DNA of 64,000 nt from Phymatolithon calcareum (lineage: Eukaryota; Rhodophyta; Florideophyceae; Hapalidiales): assembly GCA_977006965.1 (NCBI GenBank), contig OZ345375.1:186001-250000 (forward strand), read 5' to 3'. The notes under the pieces were generated by a model. It was not told where the DNA came from, did no database searches, and saw only the letters and a program-made list of their open reading frames with translations. Position numbers and translations under genes: made by a program. Shown here in pieces: positions 1 through 11,093 of the stretch (its first letter is position 1; every line of letters begins with the position of its first letter).

Positions 1-220
1 GAACACCGCACACGTTGACTGACAGAAAGACTATCGTTCAGTAATCGAAAATCAGGCACGAATCCTCATCTATTCAATTTTTTAGATATTTAGAATCGCA
101 AACTTATCATACGCTCTAGTCTCAGTTTAATTTTAGATTCTTATAAAAATGAAATTTACATGTGGTTAGCATTGAAAATGTCGAAGTCAATTTAGTTATG
201 AAGTATAAATACGCTTAAAT

Positions 221-1099
221 CTAGGCAAATAGAGTCACCTTGCGCCCATTCAACGGCTGCCTCGGACGGCTGTCAATCCCGTTGGCAATCAGGTCATTAA
301 ACTCTGCGATCTGCGAGTTAGAAGCCTGCAGGACTTCCTGAGACACAACAAACTGGATGCCTTCTGTACACGGCGGGGTAGTCAAACTTCCACTGTACGT
401 CATAAGCTTGTTGTGTTTGACAGCAGGAGCAACAAGCTTGTGCAGATTGATTTTGCCATGACACTTGCGCCTTGACATCTCCAAGAAGTCCTCAAGTTCA
501 GGATTGAACGATCCGACGTTGAAGAAAACGGCGAGAACAAGAACATCCTCTTTATGCTTGTGGACGAAGTGCATCTCCATAGGGTACTGCTTCGCATCCA
601 GAAGATGCTCGCTATAGTGATGCATGTGAACATTTTCCACGTGGTACTTCTTGTGCTTGTAGACAGTCGACCCGCAATGATGTTTCTTCATGCAAAGAAG
701 CTCGAAGTTTCCGGGAGTAGTTTCATAGATGAGGTTCGCGTGATGCGAAAGATGGACTCTCGGAGATTTGGATGTCGGCGCCTTTTCAGCTTGCACTCGA
801 ATGATATCAATGGGAGACTGACTTTTTCCAAGGCACGTGTTCTTGCAGTAGGAGCAGCCTCTAAACTTTGCATACTTTCCGGTACTGCAGTCGAGTTTGT
901 GCCATTGAGAGGGCCCATTGCGAGCTCTTCTATCGTATTCAAAAGCGGAGATTCCTGAAACTTGTCCGGGAACGGGATTGTCGGGAACGATGGCGCAGTC
1001 ATTCGTGTTATGCTGGACCACAGGGCATTTCGGGTTCAATGAGCTTCCGCTGCTTAGGGCAATCGCACTGAGCAGAAAAATGACGAAAGCAGGCTTCAT
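221..1099 (-). CDS. secreted alpha-type carbonic anhydrase (CA1)
   Basis: Predicted to interconvert CO2 and bicarbonate in the secretory pathway or outside the cell. The 292-residue protein starts with a hydrophobic signal peptide (about residues 1-19, MKPAFVIFLLSAIALSSG). It then has a cysteine-rich N-terminal segment (C25, C35, C71 and the GCSYCKNTC cluster near 81-89) and the alpha-CA core. Visible family marks are QSPI (94-97), the zinc pair in VHMHH (H158, H160), SEH (163-165), the third zinc ligand in MEMHFVH (H177) and GSLTTPPCTEG near the substrate pocket. The ATG at 1099 is chosen because it gives the signal peptide and sits about 100 bp below a TATA box. The loop between HMH and SEH is shorter than in animal enzymes, and the usual proton-shuttle His position appears to be Asn (PGNFELL). 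It is the most isolated member of the five-gene family in this window. Confidence 0.9.
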   Translation of the reverse strand: MKPAFVIFLLSAIALSSGSSLNPKCPVVQHNTNDCAIVPDNPVPGQVSGISAFEYDRRARNGPSQWHKLDCSTGKYAKFRGCSYCKNTCLGKSQSPIDIIRVQAEKAPTSKSPRVHLSHHANLIYETTPGNFELLCMKKHHCGSTVYKHKKYHVENVHMHHYSEHLLDAKQYPMEMHFVHKHKEDVLVLAVFFNVGSFNPELEDFLEMSRRKCHGKINLHKLVAPAVKHNKLMTYSGSLTTPPCTEGIQFVVSQEVLQASNSQIAEFNDLIANGIDSRPRQPLNGRKVTLFA

Positions 1100-1189
1100 T
1101 GTTCCTTGGAAGTTAAGACTGAAGTTGCGTCTGATGTCGAAGGGCTTGGCTGGTGCAGAGTTTCGTTCTGCTCTACCACTTGCGTCTGC

Positions 1190-1198
1190 GTTTTATAG
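1190..1198 (-). promoter_or_regulatory. TATA box of CA1
   Basis: The minus strand reads CTATAAAAC, about 95 bp upstream of the CA1 start codon. Spacing matches the TATA boxes of the other CA genes. No other shared upstream element is obvious. Confidence 0.6.
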
Positions 1199-1199
1199 T

Positions 1200-3573
1200 C
1201 AGCAGACTCGCGATTAATCATTAATGTACATCAAGCAAAACTGCAGTGAGACAACGTCGTGTTAAACAGCAATCTCTTTACGTCATGTGTCACAGACATA
1301 ACTATTTATTGTAGACATTATACAAATTTTGTTCACGTTGAAAAAAGCTAATAGCCTACTTCCCGATACGTTGCCGTAGCTTGCATTCCTATCCAGCGTG
1401 ACATCTTATATTTAATTATTCTTGTGCACACGCATGCATTACTATAATTTAGTCTTGAAAAAGTTGCGGTTTTGCTAGGTGCAAACAACCGCTCCACAGA
1501 GCCTCGTGTTGCACAAGTTGCAATCGAGACAGATGCTCTGCATGCCCGGTGATATCGATAGTCCTCACGGCGCTCCAAAGATTAGCCTCTGCTCTTCGGG
1601 CGAGTACTGTTGAACACACGGCTGGTTGGTGAACGTCTTCACCGCACAGCACTTTACTTGTATACTCTGGGGCCTTGTTTCCTCTTTTCAGCATTTGCTA
1701 TTGATCATTGTCTATCTAAAGCTGGACCTTTATTTAGTTGAACTGTTACGTTTAGTTGGTCGCAACTATTATTTGCGCAAGATGCTATCTTTGCAAGAAG
1801 TCTGTGATGCGAACTTTTGGCATTGAAAAAGCTCATTGGTCAATAATTTACTGTGCACTAGTCAAAAAAATATTTATTCACGTAGCACATTGGATGACTA
1901 TCACTTCACAGCAATGCAAATTCATGACAATGAGCATGATGTTTGGCAGTACCGTAGCGTTGACGGTCAACATTGCAAACGAATAAATCTTAATATTGGA
2001 ATATTTCCACCCGGAGATTTCGATCATCGCCGACATTCCCAAAAATTCATCAAACGGGTGACGTCAACTTGGGATACTCCATTGGTGACTCTTGCTGTAC
2101 AATTTCTTATGCCGAAATGAGCACATCATTCTTTCCAGTAATACGCGGTCACTCACTAGGCACAGGTTCTTCGTAGCGTATATGAGGGCAGGCGGTTCGC
2201 AGGTGACGTGAAGGAGACGGAGAAGGCACCCGAGATTTTTTCGGTTTCTCCAGCCCGAGACCTTTTTTTCACAATGAAGACCTTGGCGCGAAACAGGATG
2301 TCAATTAACTTGTTGGATTACACAGCGCCAACGTAGAATTTTGCCAGACTCTATAGTGGGACTTGTTGGAATGCCCGTTTTTACAGTTCCGATCGAAAAG
2401 GACATAACTCTCCTGTTCATTATTAGAGCGGAGCTCCGCAGTATCAAATTCTCTTAACATTCATGTGGAACACAACGGGGCAAATATTTTGATCCTGAGT
2501 ACATACATTCATATCGTAATTATTCGTCGGAAACGCCCGTCTGTCTTCTGCGTAATGGTGATGAGACAAGGTACTCTGCAAAGTTACAACTGACCCTTAA
2601 GGATATCTTTTTATCCAGCAATTGAAAGCCTGGAATCCTCGGCTTATATTTTGTCCGGAATCTCGGTGCTGTCCAGTCCAGTCATGATCGGGAGGTCGTT
2701 GTAAAGAAAGTCATAACAGTGCTCTTCGTCCGCACTAAAATGCAGACAAACAGCATCGCTCTGATGCCCCGAGGTGCTAGCGCCGTGTTTGCCACATGCA
2801 CGTTTCCCACTGCTTTGCATGCTCAGCAATTTTAAACTTTTGCAAAGGTCCACGTGCTCTTCAAGAATGTCGTCGAACACCATTTAATTTCGTTGACCGG
2901 CAGTGACCTCTGTTTTCTCGAAATGGGGATGGGATATGGCGCGACGCCCAGACCGGCCACTGCTATCCGTATGCTCCCAAAGGAGCACAGGGCCGACCAA
3001 TAGTTATTGATACTTTTGCAGCCTGCCGAGTTCATTCGAGAGGGGAAACCCAACTGTTTTATATAGGTTCATCTATGCGCGGGGGCTAGAACTAATCCTT
3101 TGTTGAAACAGTAGTGCTGGAAGACACATCGACAGATATGCTTCGGTTCGCAGTCGGCGCGCAGACGTTGGCAGTCGGTGCTGATACTAGAGATAGGAAG
3201 TAGCTGTGCGAGATGTGTGCCACTTAGCCGTTATTTAACAAGCGTGGAGCTACAAAGTAATATTTTACGTGCCGTTCACTGTTAATCATCAAGTGAACCG
3301 ATATTGATAACGAACGACATAAGTCTAATTATTTCACAGACAGTGGACCACTAGAGGCACACTCTCTGAAGTTAGACTACTTAAAAAAGATGGTCCTATT
3401 CAGCAGAGGTGACAAAGCAATAACTCCAACATGAACCGAGCAACAACTTCATCAACTAAAGAGACAATCATTGTTTTCCGTCAACTTTGAGTACAACATC
3501 ATCGTTGTAAGCACACGCGGGTTACACGTGGTTCGCTCCCGGTTCACTGAGGGTTGCTGTCCGCATTCTGCGG
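1200..3573. other. intergenic DNA without recognised genes
   Basis: About 2.4 kb upstream of CA1. Only short open frames without family resemblance occur. I see no RNA gene, tandem array or clear transposon end in it. Confidence 0.4.
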
Positions 3574-3586
3574 AAGCACAGGTTCT

Positions 3587-3947
3587 TTCTTTCTTTCTTT
3601 CTTTCTTTATTGCAGATGACGTCAATTTTAAGTTAACGCCTAAACTTGCTCTCGAGCAAGTTCTCTTCGTTCAAATATTGGATTATCGCTACGGGTTTCT
3701 CTCTGCACAGATCTTCTACCGTTTTGCTCCGAACTCTGCCGATGAATTTCCGTCGACTAACAGCCCGACCCGAACAATGTAGGATCATATGTTCCACAGT
3801 TTCCTTCACAACATACGGGCATTTCTTGCACATTGGGTCGTGAGGAAGTGGCTCATTCTCGTTGTGTCCATGGTGAAAGCTGGCGACGATTGGACAGCAA
3901 TTAGTTATGAGCTGGTTGAGTATTACCTCAGCCCGTCTATGTGAGAT
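3587..3947 (-). mobile_element. 5'-truncated LINE (type D) with zinc-knuckle C-terminus
   Basis: A non-LTR retrotransposon 3' end on the minus strand. The plus strand begins with a run of TTTC repeats (3587 on), so the element carries a (GAAA)n tail. The frame ending at 3633 encodes a C-terminal LINE segment with a Cys-His motif: CKKC, then H and C in EHMILHC, resembling the zinc-binding tail behind the reverse transcriptase or RNase H of many LINEs. The insertion is bounded by a 13-bp target-site duplication AAGCACAGGTTCT at 3574-3586 and 3948-3960, so both ends are defined. It is a dead, heavily 5'-truncated copy. Confidence 0.8.
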
Positions 3948-3960
3948 AAGCACAGGTTCT

Positions 3961-4600
3961 GCTTGTTCGTCTTGACCCAACCATTGCCTACGTTGCCATC
4001 AACGTGAATCGAGAGCGAGGGCCTGTGGTTCACTGATTTTGCTGAAACACGACCTGGCGAATTGGGCAAATGTTGGTTAAGCAGAACGTACACAAGGAAA
4101 GATGAGTTGCCGAGAATTGGCTTCGTTTCCTATATCGGCCAAAGCTTGTCTTCATGTCTCATGTACTGAATGCACATACTTCGAACGGGCAAAATCTTCG
4201 AAGTGCGACGTATCTGCGAAAACAAGAACATCGGTGTGCAATTCGCGATTTCGAGCTCATGTCTCACTACCGGCTGCAGCACCTGCAACTTCGTGAACGT
4301 TGCGATCTTTTTGTGCGGCCGTAGTACAACAGTGTTTCGGCAGAAATCGTACCGAAATTTTCGTACCGGACTGCAAACGTAATCTGTGGCCCGGACGGCT
4401 CGACTCGTGGTAGCCTGCCTTTGGCTCGAGAGCACTGAGTGCGCACCTTTGTCACTTCTCGATGGTGTACCAAATAGTATCTCTTATTCCGCGACACTTA
4501 AAGATATTGCGGAACTATTCCCTTTCATGCGCTACTCCTCAAATCGATTCGTTGTCTTTGCAGAGCTGAGATAAGCCTCGAAGAAGCACCTTTTCAGTGT
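3961..4600. other. intergenic DNA, no recognised gene
   Basis: Several short overlapping frames on both strands, none resembling a known family and none with good coding character. Confidence 0.35.
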
Positions 4601-5612
4601 AACATCGAACGAGACGTTCAAAGTCGCAAACGCCCTGGCACACGTTCCGGAGTTTACATACCGTGGACTATCCCTACGCCCGAATGTGTCTCTTGCAATC
4701 AAATGATACAATACCTAAAGAAAGCAAAGACCGCCTTATACGAGTTACGCGCACTAGGAGTGGTCATAAATAAAAGGACTTGGCATCCAGAAATGCATAA
4801 TTTTACAAATATGCAAGGCATTAACACAGCCGCACAGGGAGTACGAAATGCACTTAGCACAGCGGACACAAAACGTACAGGATGCCGCCAAGGAAATTGA
4901 ACAAACTTTCTTCAGCCAAGATTGGAGGCCTGAAGTTCGAGAAAGGATGGAAAGACTCCGCCTCATTTGCCAGATCCAAACCGCAAGACAACGACGGGAA
5001 GTATTAGCCTTCAGAATTCTAAAAGAGGCAAAGGTGAGAGAACCTTCCTACCTTCATGAACCGCTGGAAGGCAAGAGAATTTAAGAGTGGCATTATACAA
5101 GGAAAGATATCGCCGCGATGGAGAACAGGGAACCTTTCGGTGAAGCGGTAAAGCACATCGAAATAATCCAGTCTGCGGAAACGCTTCTGTCAAAATTTTG
5201 ACATTGCAAGGTGACCGCCTTGAATCGAAAAGAATTGTCAGCAATCCTCACGTTCCCCAAGGTGAAACACAGAAAACTCGCGTTCAATTACACCTGTGGT
5301 AGACTTCCACAGGTGTCCCAAGAGCTCGACAGCATAGCGACTTTGGAATGCACACTTTCAGGATATGAACTTGAAGGAGAAACAGACTGGACACAGAAAA
5401 AGCGCTGAGTGGGCTTTTGATATTCATATGACCCTCATAGAGAGTTCATGCAGAACGAAGAAGGCCTATACTGAATCCCAGGTACGAACAGTTAGGTTCA
5501 CCTCTCAAGAATCAGGTGAAAGCTAACGATTTGGAAGTAAATCCATGAGAGCTGGAGCAACTGAGGAAGCCGTGCCCACATATTGGTAAAATGTAAGCTT
5601 CAATTGGAAAAA
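4600..5612 (+). mobile_element. degenerate LINE-A copy
   Basis: Three frame-shifted pieces in order match the C-terminal half of the LINE ORF seen elsewhere in the window. The first is the RT thumb-like piece (KAKTALYELRALGV, about 4725-4765). The second is a segment with ERLRLICQIQTARQRREVLAF (about 4950-5015). The third is the PKVKHRKLAFNYTCGRLPQVS stretch (about 5250-5315). The end near 5550-5612 matches the LINE-A 3' tail (GAGGAAGCC...CCCACATATT). Multiple indels and stops make it a relic. No target-site duplication could be fixed. Confidence 0.65.
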
Positions 5613-6945
5613 GTTCTCCGCTGTGAAAGGCAGCAAACACTGCATTAGAGCATTGCAGTTGCCTTCAGAGTTTATTCTTCTGTTAACATGGCGGCCCATA
5701 TCATGATAGCACCACGTCCATGCTGTCACTTCGAAGCCAAGCTCTTTTCCTTGCGGATACAGTGCCAGTAGTATACAAACCCTTCGGGACCATGGAGACT
5801 GAGCGCCTGAGAAGACCACATCTTTCAGCAGGCCCTCCAAGCGATTTGGTCCTTGTTCCATTTCTTGAGCATTTCAGTCTGAGCACTTCTAAGTCGGGGC
5901 CCGGATAAACTCTTCATGTACAAAAGGTGTCCCGTTGTTGAAAGGAACTTGTCCTCTTGTCGAATAGAAATATGGCACTGGTACATGTCGTGGCCTCTAG
6001 CCGTTTACAAGCCGTCAGAAGCACAGCGATTTTTGAGCGCAGGGTAATCGAAGTCACTTTATCAGGCTGAGCAGCCCTGTTTGACTTCACAGAGCCGGCT
6101 GATGTGACAAGGACATGATGAAATGTAGACTTAGAGCGCCAACCAGATATGCGATCTCCCATGCGGACTTGCTTCAGATTTCACGGGGACCAATGATGCC
6201 ATTTTCTTCATGGTATACATCCTTGCGGATTCCCATGGCTCAGACCAAAGAGACGACATGGACGTGTTCTACGGGATACCTAAGAGCTGAGGGACTGTCT
6301 ACCATTTTGCTTTTTGGCCATGATGGAGGGTTTTTTACAGAACTGCACGTAGTCCATTTTCCCGTGATAAAATTGTTCATAGTATTATATTGCTGGCCTG
6401 AATTCACAAGGCATAGCTAAGTTTTAGTTGACGGTGTTAGGCGAAGACACCAGCTCTCTTACTCCGTTATCTAAAACTTTGTTATGCATTATGTGTACTT
6501 CGATACCTAAAATTAAAAATGGGGCGTGGAGCAAGTCCATCTGTTATGTTGTCAAAGTGTCCGTGATTCAGGTTCGGGACCGTACTTCGAACTCATCTTC
6601 AGTTTAAGGCTTCCTACTGGTGCTTCGACCGACAACATCGTTTTTAAGATGTCCTATCGGCCCAGACAATTGTGCACTCATCATGATGGTTCGAATACAC
6701 CATTCAGTATAAGGTAACCCCTCATGATGCAAACCGTTGCAAAGCATAACTTTCGAGGATGAAAATCAAATAAATGAACCACATCTATGCTCTTCTAATT
6801 GGTGGTTTGCAAAACCGCAAGTTGGAATCATTCTGGGTTTCACCCTTAATTTCTGATTAATATTTGATTAATTTGTTTTGAGAACGGCAATTTTGCTTCC
6901 CTGCAAGACTCATATGAGCACCTGATTGGCTAAGTTAGATTTTTC
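5613..6945. other. intergenic DNA, no recognised gene
   Basis: No family-level coding similarity is visible. Frames are short and lack context. Confidence 0.35.
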
Positions 6946-7012
6946 ATAACGGTTTTCCGTGCTGGATAGCTGTATACAGTATGGTACTGTATCCAGCACG
7001 GAAAACCGTTAT
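6946..7012. repeat. short foldback element with 23-bp arms
   Basis: Arms 6946-6968 and 6990-7012 are perfect reverse complements (ATAACGGTTTTCCGTGCTGG start), separated by 21 nt. It lies about 330 bp upstream of CA2. It could be a miniature transposon or a structured RNA stem. No autonomous partner is visible. Confidence 0.7.
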
Positions 7013-7343
7013 ACAGTAGGTCTGAGAAGCTGGTCAGCCTAGGTATGATCAAATTCTCTCGTTGCAAAACCCCTCATGATGCAAAATGGACATGACGGAC
7101 GATCAAGTGCACTGCTGTCAGGAGCACTGAATTTTTTTCAGTTAGTAGAGTTTCAACTTTTTCAAACCTATGACCCATTCATCACAGCTTGCGGCAGTTA
7201 CGTGGAGGGGCATGAAACTCCATTCGTGTCGAGCTCCGTTCCCGCCAAATCTTGAGGGATCATCCGCACCTTCATCGCGACCGCTCAGCGGCGCCGCCTC
7301 GTCTCATGCAACGCGCATCGTCCTGTGTGCGTACATGAGCATT

Positions 7344-8222
7344 ATGCTGAAAGCGGCATTCGCCGGCTTTCTCATCTCCGCTATCGCGCTCTTCGCCGCG
7401 CCGAAAACTAATTGCCCCTTACAGCAGGATAACATCGACAAGTGCGCCATCGTTCCCAAGAATCCAGCGCCCGGGCAAGTCTCGGGCATTGCTGCCTTCG
7501 AATACAGCAGCACTTCGATCAATGGCCCGCAGAGCTGGGCCAACCTCACCTGCCACACCGGAAAATTCGCGCAGTTCAGTGGATGCGAATACTGCGATAA
7601 CAAATGCTCCTCGAAACGGCAGTCACCGATTAACATCGTCGTCGTTGAGGCGACAGCTGCTCCGGTCGCCGAAGGTCCTGTAATAGAGCTTTCCTATAGG
7701 TCAAAGCTGGTTTTCGAGGCGACACCGGGAAACTTCGAGCTTTTGTGCTCGGAAAAAGGCAGGTGCGGGGGAAGCATGTATGACGGGGAGCGGTTCTATC
7801 TGGAAAACGTGCACATGCATCACAAGAGCGAGCACAAAATGAACGGAAGGCAGTATCCCTTGGAGATGCATTTTGTGCACTCAGGTGCAGGCGATCGATT
7901 TGTTCTCTCTGTTTTCTTTGACCGTGGAGCTTTCAATCCGTTGCTCGAGGAATTCTTGCAGATTTCGAGGACCAAGTGCTACGGCACAATCAATCTTGAG
8001 CAGCTTGTAGCTCCGGTTACATCGCAAAGTGACCTAATGTATTACGTTGGAAGTTCAACGACACCTCCTTGTACCGAAGGAGTCACGTGGGTTGTCTCAC
8101 AAACAGCCTTAACGGCTTCAGACGACCAGGTTCAGGAGTTCAATAAATTGATTGCCAATGGAGTAGATAGTCGCCCCATTCAGGGCATGAACGGCCGCTT
8201 GGTCACCAAGTTTACTCTTTAG
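7344..8222 (+). CDS. secreted alpha-type carbonic anhydrase (CA2)
   Basis: 292-residue enzyme of the same family as CA1, predicted to be exported and to hydrate CO2. The start at 7344 is preferred over in-frame starts at 7170 and 7335. It yields the signal peptide MLKAAFAGFLISAIALFAA and aligns with the CA1 start. Zinc ligands are H157 and H159 in VHMHH and H176 in LEMHFVH. QSPI lies at 93-96 and the pocket motif reads SSTTPPCTEG. The ten-cysteine pattern is kept, including GCEYCDNKC. It has the most divergent coding sequence of the set. The Asn replacing the usual shuttle His is also present (PGNFELL). I see no TATA box at the spacing used by the other CA genes, so its promoter may differ. 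Confidence 0.9.
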   Translation: MLKAAFAGFLISAIALFAAPKTNCPLQQDNIDKCAIVPKNPAPGQVSGIAAFEYSSTSINGPQSWANLTCHTGKFAQFSGCEYCDNKCSSKRQSPINIVVVEATAAPVAEGPVIELSYRSKLVFEATPGNFELLCSEKGRCGGSMYDGERFYLENVHMHHKSEHKMNGRQYPLEMHFVHSGAGDRFVLSVFFDRGAFNPLLEEFLQISRTKCYGTINLEQLVAPVTSQSDLMYYVGSSTTPPCTEGVTWVVSQTALTASDDQVQEFNKLIANGVDSRPIQGMNGRLVTKFTL

Positions 8223-8299
8223 GCTACCATTGCAGACATGAAGTCTCACGCAAAGAGATACTAAATCGCCATCTTTATTAGTTCAGTTTTGGGTACTAG

Positions 8300-8935
8300 A
8301 TGAGTAATGACCGATCGCCTGGGATTCAAGTTCTTCCGAATGATGAGTGTTTTGGCAAAGGGAAGATTATCCTTGAACAATTTAGGTGACACTAACGGAA
8401 CATGGAGTTTCAGACACAATTGGCTGACAGAATCAAGAAATCCAAGAACGTTCTTGGATATCTCAGACGGCTGGGAGTGTTCACAAATGGCGCCCATCCC
8501 GAAAGGTCAATCAAGCTGTGCAAATCTCTACTCCAGTCAATATGGGAATATGCTCTGCACCGGACACCGTGGACCGCCAAGGTGGCTTCGGAAGTCAAGA
8601 AGGTAGAATCCACGTTTTTTGGGCAAATTCTGGGCCAGGCAGGCAAAAGAATTGAGGACAGGTCCAAGGCATGTAAGAAGCTATGTTCTGCCACGGCGCT
8701 TCGCGCAGAGACTGATAAGAAGAGAGACTCGCTAGTGGCTCGACCAGTACCAGAAGTCGAAGATAAGGAACTCGAAGAAGCTGAGCGAGACGTCATCCAT
8801 GCAAAAGTGAACAGTTGCCTCTGCAAAGCTGCAAATGAAACAACAGCTAAGACGAACAGCAGGAGATACCACCAGGCCAATATCATCGAGGCGGCAGCGG
8901 AGGCTTAGAAGTCGAGAACGCGACCTATCCAACAC
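8300..8935 (+). mobile_element. LINE fragment (RT thumb and C-terminal domain)
   Basis: The frame at 8402-8908 encodes KKSKNVLGYLRRLGV, then SIWEYALHRTPWT and ESTFFGQILGQ. These correspond to the RT-thumb and following region of the other LINE copies here (compare PRWEYAMHLTPWT). The end is diverged and rich in Lys/Glu, with RRYHQANIIEAAAEA at the C-terminus. It is a partial copy beginning about 80 bp downstream of CA2. The 5' end is undefined. Confidence 0.65.
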
Positions 8936-8959
8936 TTGAAAATTGTATTACCACCGCAC

Positions 8960-9170
8960 TTTCTTTCTTTCTTTTACTGCGGGATTTCTCGAAGTTGATG
9001 GAACAACTCCGTATCCTTACGGCTCTAGTGGACCTTAACAGACACGAGTGGTACTTGACAGCTGTCCAAGCTGCACAAGGTGCAGACCATGGTCCAGCTT
9101 AACATCCATATCGCTACGCAGCCAATCTTCATTCGCCATCCTTCAAAGGGATGCCCGGGTTGGAAACCAT
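8960..9170 (-). repeat. dispersed retroposon 3' end with (GAAA)n tail
   Basis: Reads TTTCTTTCTTTTACTGCGGG on the plus strand, then ATCCTTACGGC and GTGGTACTTGA. Related sequence occurs at 17800-17920 (ATCCTTACGGC, AAGTGGTATTTGA), and the later part resembles 20340-20400. Orientation is inferred from the A-rich tail on the minus strand. Confidence 0.5.
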
Positions 9171-10190
9171 TTAGGATGTTCACGGTAGCTAATCATCTCT
9201 CTGCCTTCTTTCATTTCCTTCTGTCTTCTCTCCCAGCTTCCTTGAGCGTTGCGGCACACCACACAGGGCGGAATCCATGTACTACCATACTACCAGAAGG
9301 CGATAGTCTTCTCCCCTGGGGAGGCCGGAGCACAGCTCTTGTCATTTCAAAAAACCCTGCAATGTAGCGGGGAAAAATTCCGGACTGAACTCTTGGCTCC
9401 TTCCTGTGACGCTCAGGTGCACGGGTAGCCGGACCGGTTATCATAACCGGCCTGTATCAAATCCGCTTAAATTCGCAAGATTTCTTGGAAATCCAGCGAC
9501 GGCGGGGTTGGGTCTGTCATTTCGAGCGTGGCAAGTTCTCGATTTGCCGAGTCCCAGGCGAGCGCGTTCGCGATAGCGCCAGCCATTTCCGACGGAATTA
9601 CCGTCAGAAGAATCGCGTTGCGCAGCATTACTGCTGCGGCCACTTGCGCCGGCGCGGGCACGGGCGCCCGCGCCGGAATCTTGTCCTTTGTCGCTTGTGG
9701 TCCGTTCGGTCCGGTCAGGCCCTCTCTCCTCAGCTTAGACAAACGCCTCACACCATTACATCTCCATTGTACAGTTCTTTTTCATGCATCACAGTCTTCC
9801 GGCTATACGGGCAAGGCTCTCTCAGATGTTTCTTTCCTTAGGACAGCTCTCATGGATTTCGAACCAAATTGTTCATTTCCAAGGTGTTCCGCATAGGTCT
9901 TCACTCAGCCCATGCTTTTGCAATACATCAGTGATATATATTCGCCGAAGCCGCCGCCACAGTAACAAGAACCGTGTAGGAACATACAGCTCTTCTGTTG
10001 TCGGATGACGTCTTCCTTCAGGCCAAAGGGATGCGAAAGCTCTTGAACACATTTGTTCAAGAGTGTTAATATCCACTATCCGGGCAAACAAGAAGTCTAA
10101 GACGTTGAAAACAAGGCCAGGAAAAGTGAGGTGTGTAAGTACAAGGGCTCTCAAAGCACAAGCTCTTCCATGAAAACTATGGAGTCAGCG
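9171..10190. other. intergenic DNA with GC-rich hairpin and LINE-A-like scrap
   Basis: A GC-rich self-complementary patch lies near 9645-9690 (GCGCCGGCGCGGG / CCCGCGCCGG). A minus-strand fragment resembling the LINE-A 3' tail lies near 9785-9845 (GGCTATACGGGCAAGGCTCT). No gene is supported. Confidence 0.35.
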
Positions 10191-10567
10191 ACGATACTGC
10201 AATTCGAAGACGTCGATATTCGGTCCGATGCGATCCACAAGATAAGGCGTATCGGCTTAATCTTCTGCGGATTCCAGCTTCAACATGGATCAGGATTTTC
10301 CTTTCGTTGATTCTCCCCAAATGGGACTATGCCGTACATTTAACCCCGAGCACCAGACGACTGCTGTCAGCAATTGAAACAGCCGAGCATATTTTCTACA
10401 GGACTGTGTTCGTTAGAAATACCGAACACCGAAGAGCGCCCATGTACGTTCTGTGCCGGCTCGCCGACCCAGAGATGGGGAGGGCACAAGACTGCAAGGT
10501 TCGCTATTCTACGGTTTTTCTAGCCACTCCACCAACGAATGTACGTCCGCAGACAAAGCGTCCCTAA
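10190..10567 (+). mobile_element. LINE fragment (RT thumb region)
   Basis: Encodes LPKWDYAVHLTPSTRRLLSA followed by ETAEHIFYRTVF. This matches the PRWEYAMHLTPWT / ADVEKTFFGQVF segment of the other LINEs here. A short relic with no clear ends. Confidence 0.6.
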
Positions 10568-11093
10568 AAAATTAAAATCAAGTGCCCCATAATTGTTTCT
10601 TGGCTATTCCAAATTTGGTGGTCAGCTGTGCATGCCGCAGATGAATAGATTCGATTTGAGAGATGCTTATGAATCTCGCTTGCACGGTTTTGATGATGAT
10701 GATGATCATTGCTTGATTCCCCTAAGAGGCTAGCACGTCTAGAAGGCTTCATGCGACTCCACTTCCTGTGGTCGGAACCGTCTTTTATGGACGATTCGAT
10801 ACCTTGGTTTGGGATATCGCCGAGGAGTGAAGCATATGTTCTGGGTACGCATTGTAGCAGTATCCTGCGGACGAGTGCACGGTTTTGATTTTTCTGCATT
10901 ACTCCTGTCGCCATTCTACTCTTCTCGCAATATTTACAATAAGTTTGACTCCTGCAAATTAACGACTTACTTGTTTATATTTATTTCCATTTTGTTAGAG
11001 AAGTCTACACCTAAAAAATTGATATCCAAAACGCAATCTGGCAAAGATTGATAATCAGCTAATGTTCATAAAAGTGAAGGCATTGCAGAATAC
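10568..11093. other. intergenic DNA including the 3' flank of CA3
   Basis: The last about 65 bp before the CA3 stop codon resemble the CA4 3' flank (GTATTCTGCAATGCCTTCA) but diverge more than the coding regions. The rest has no recognisable content. Confidence 0.4.
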
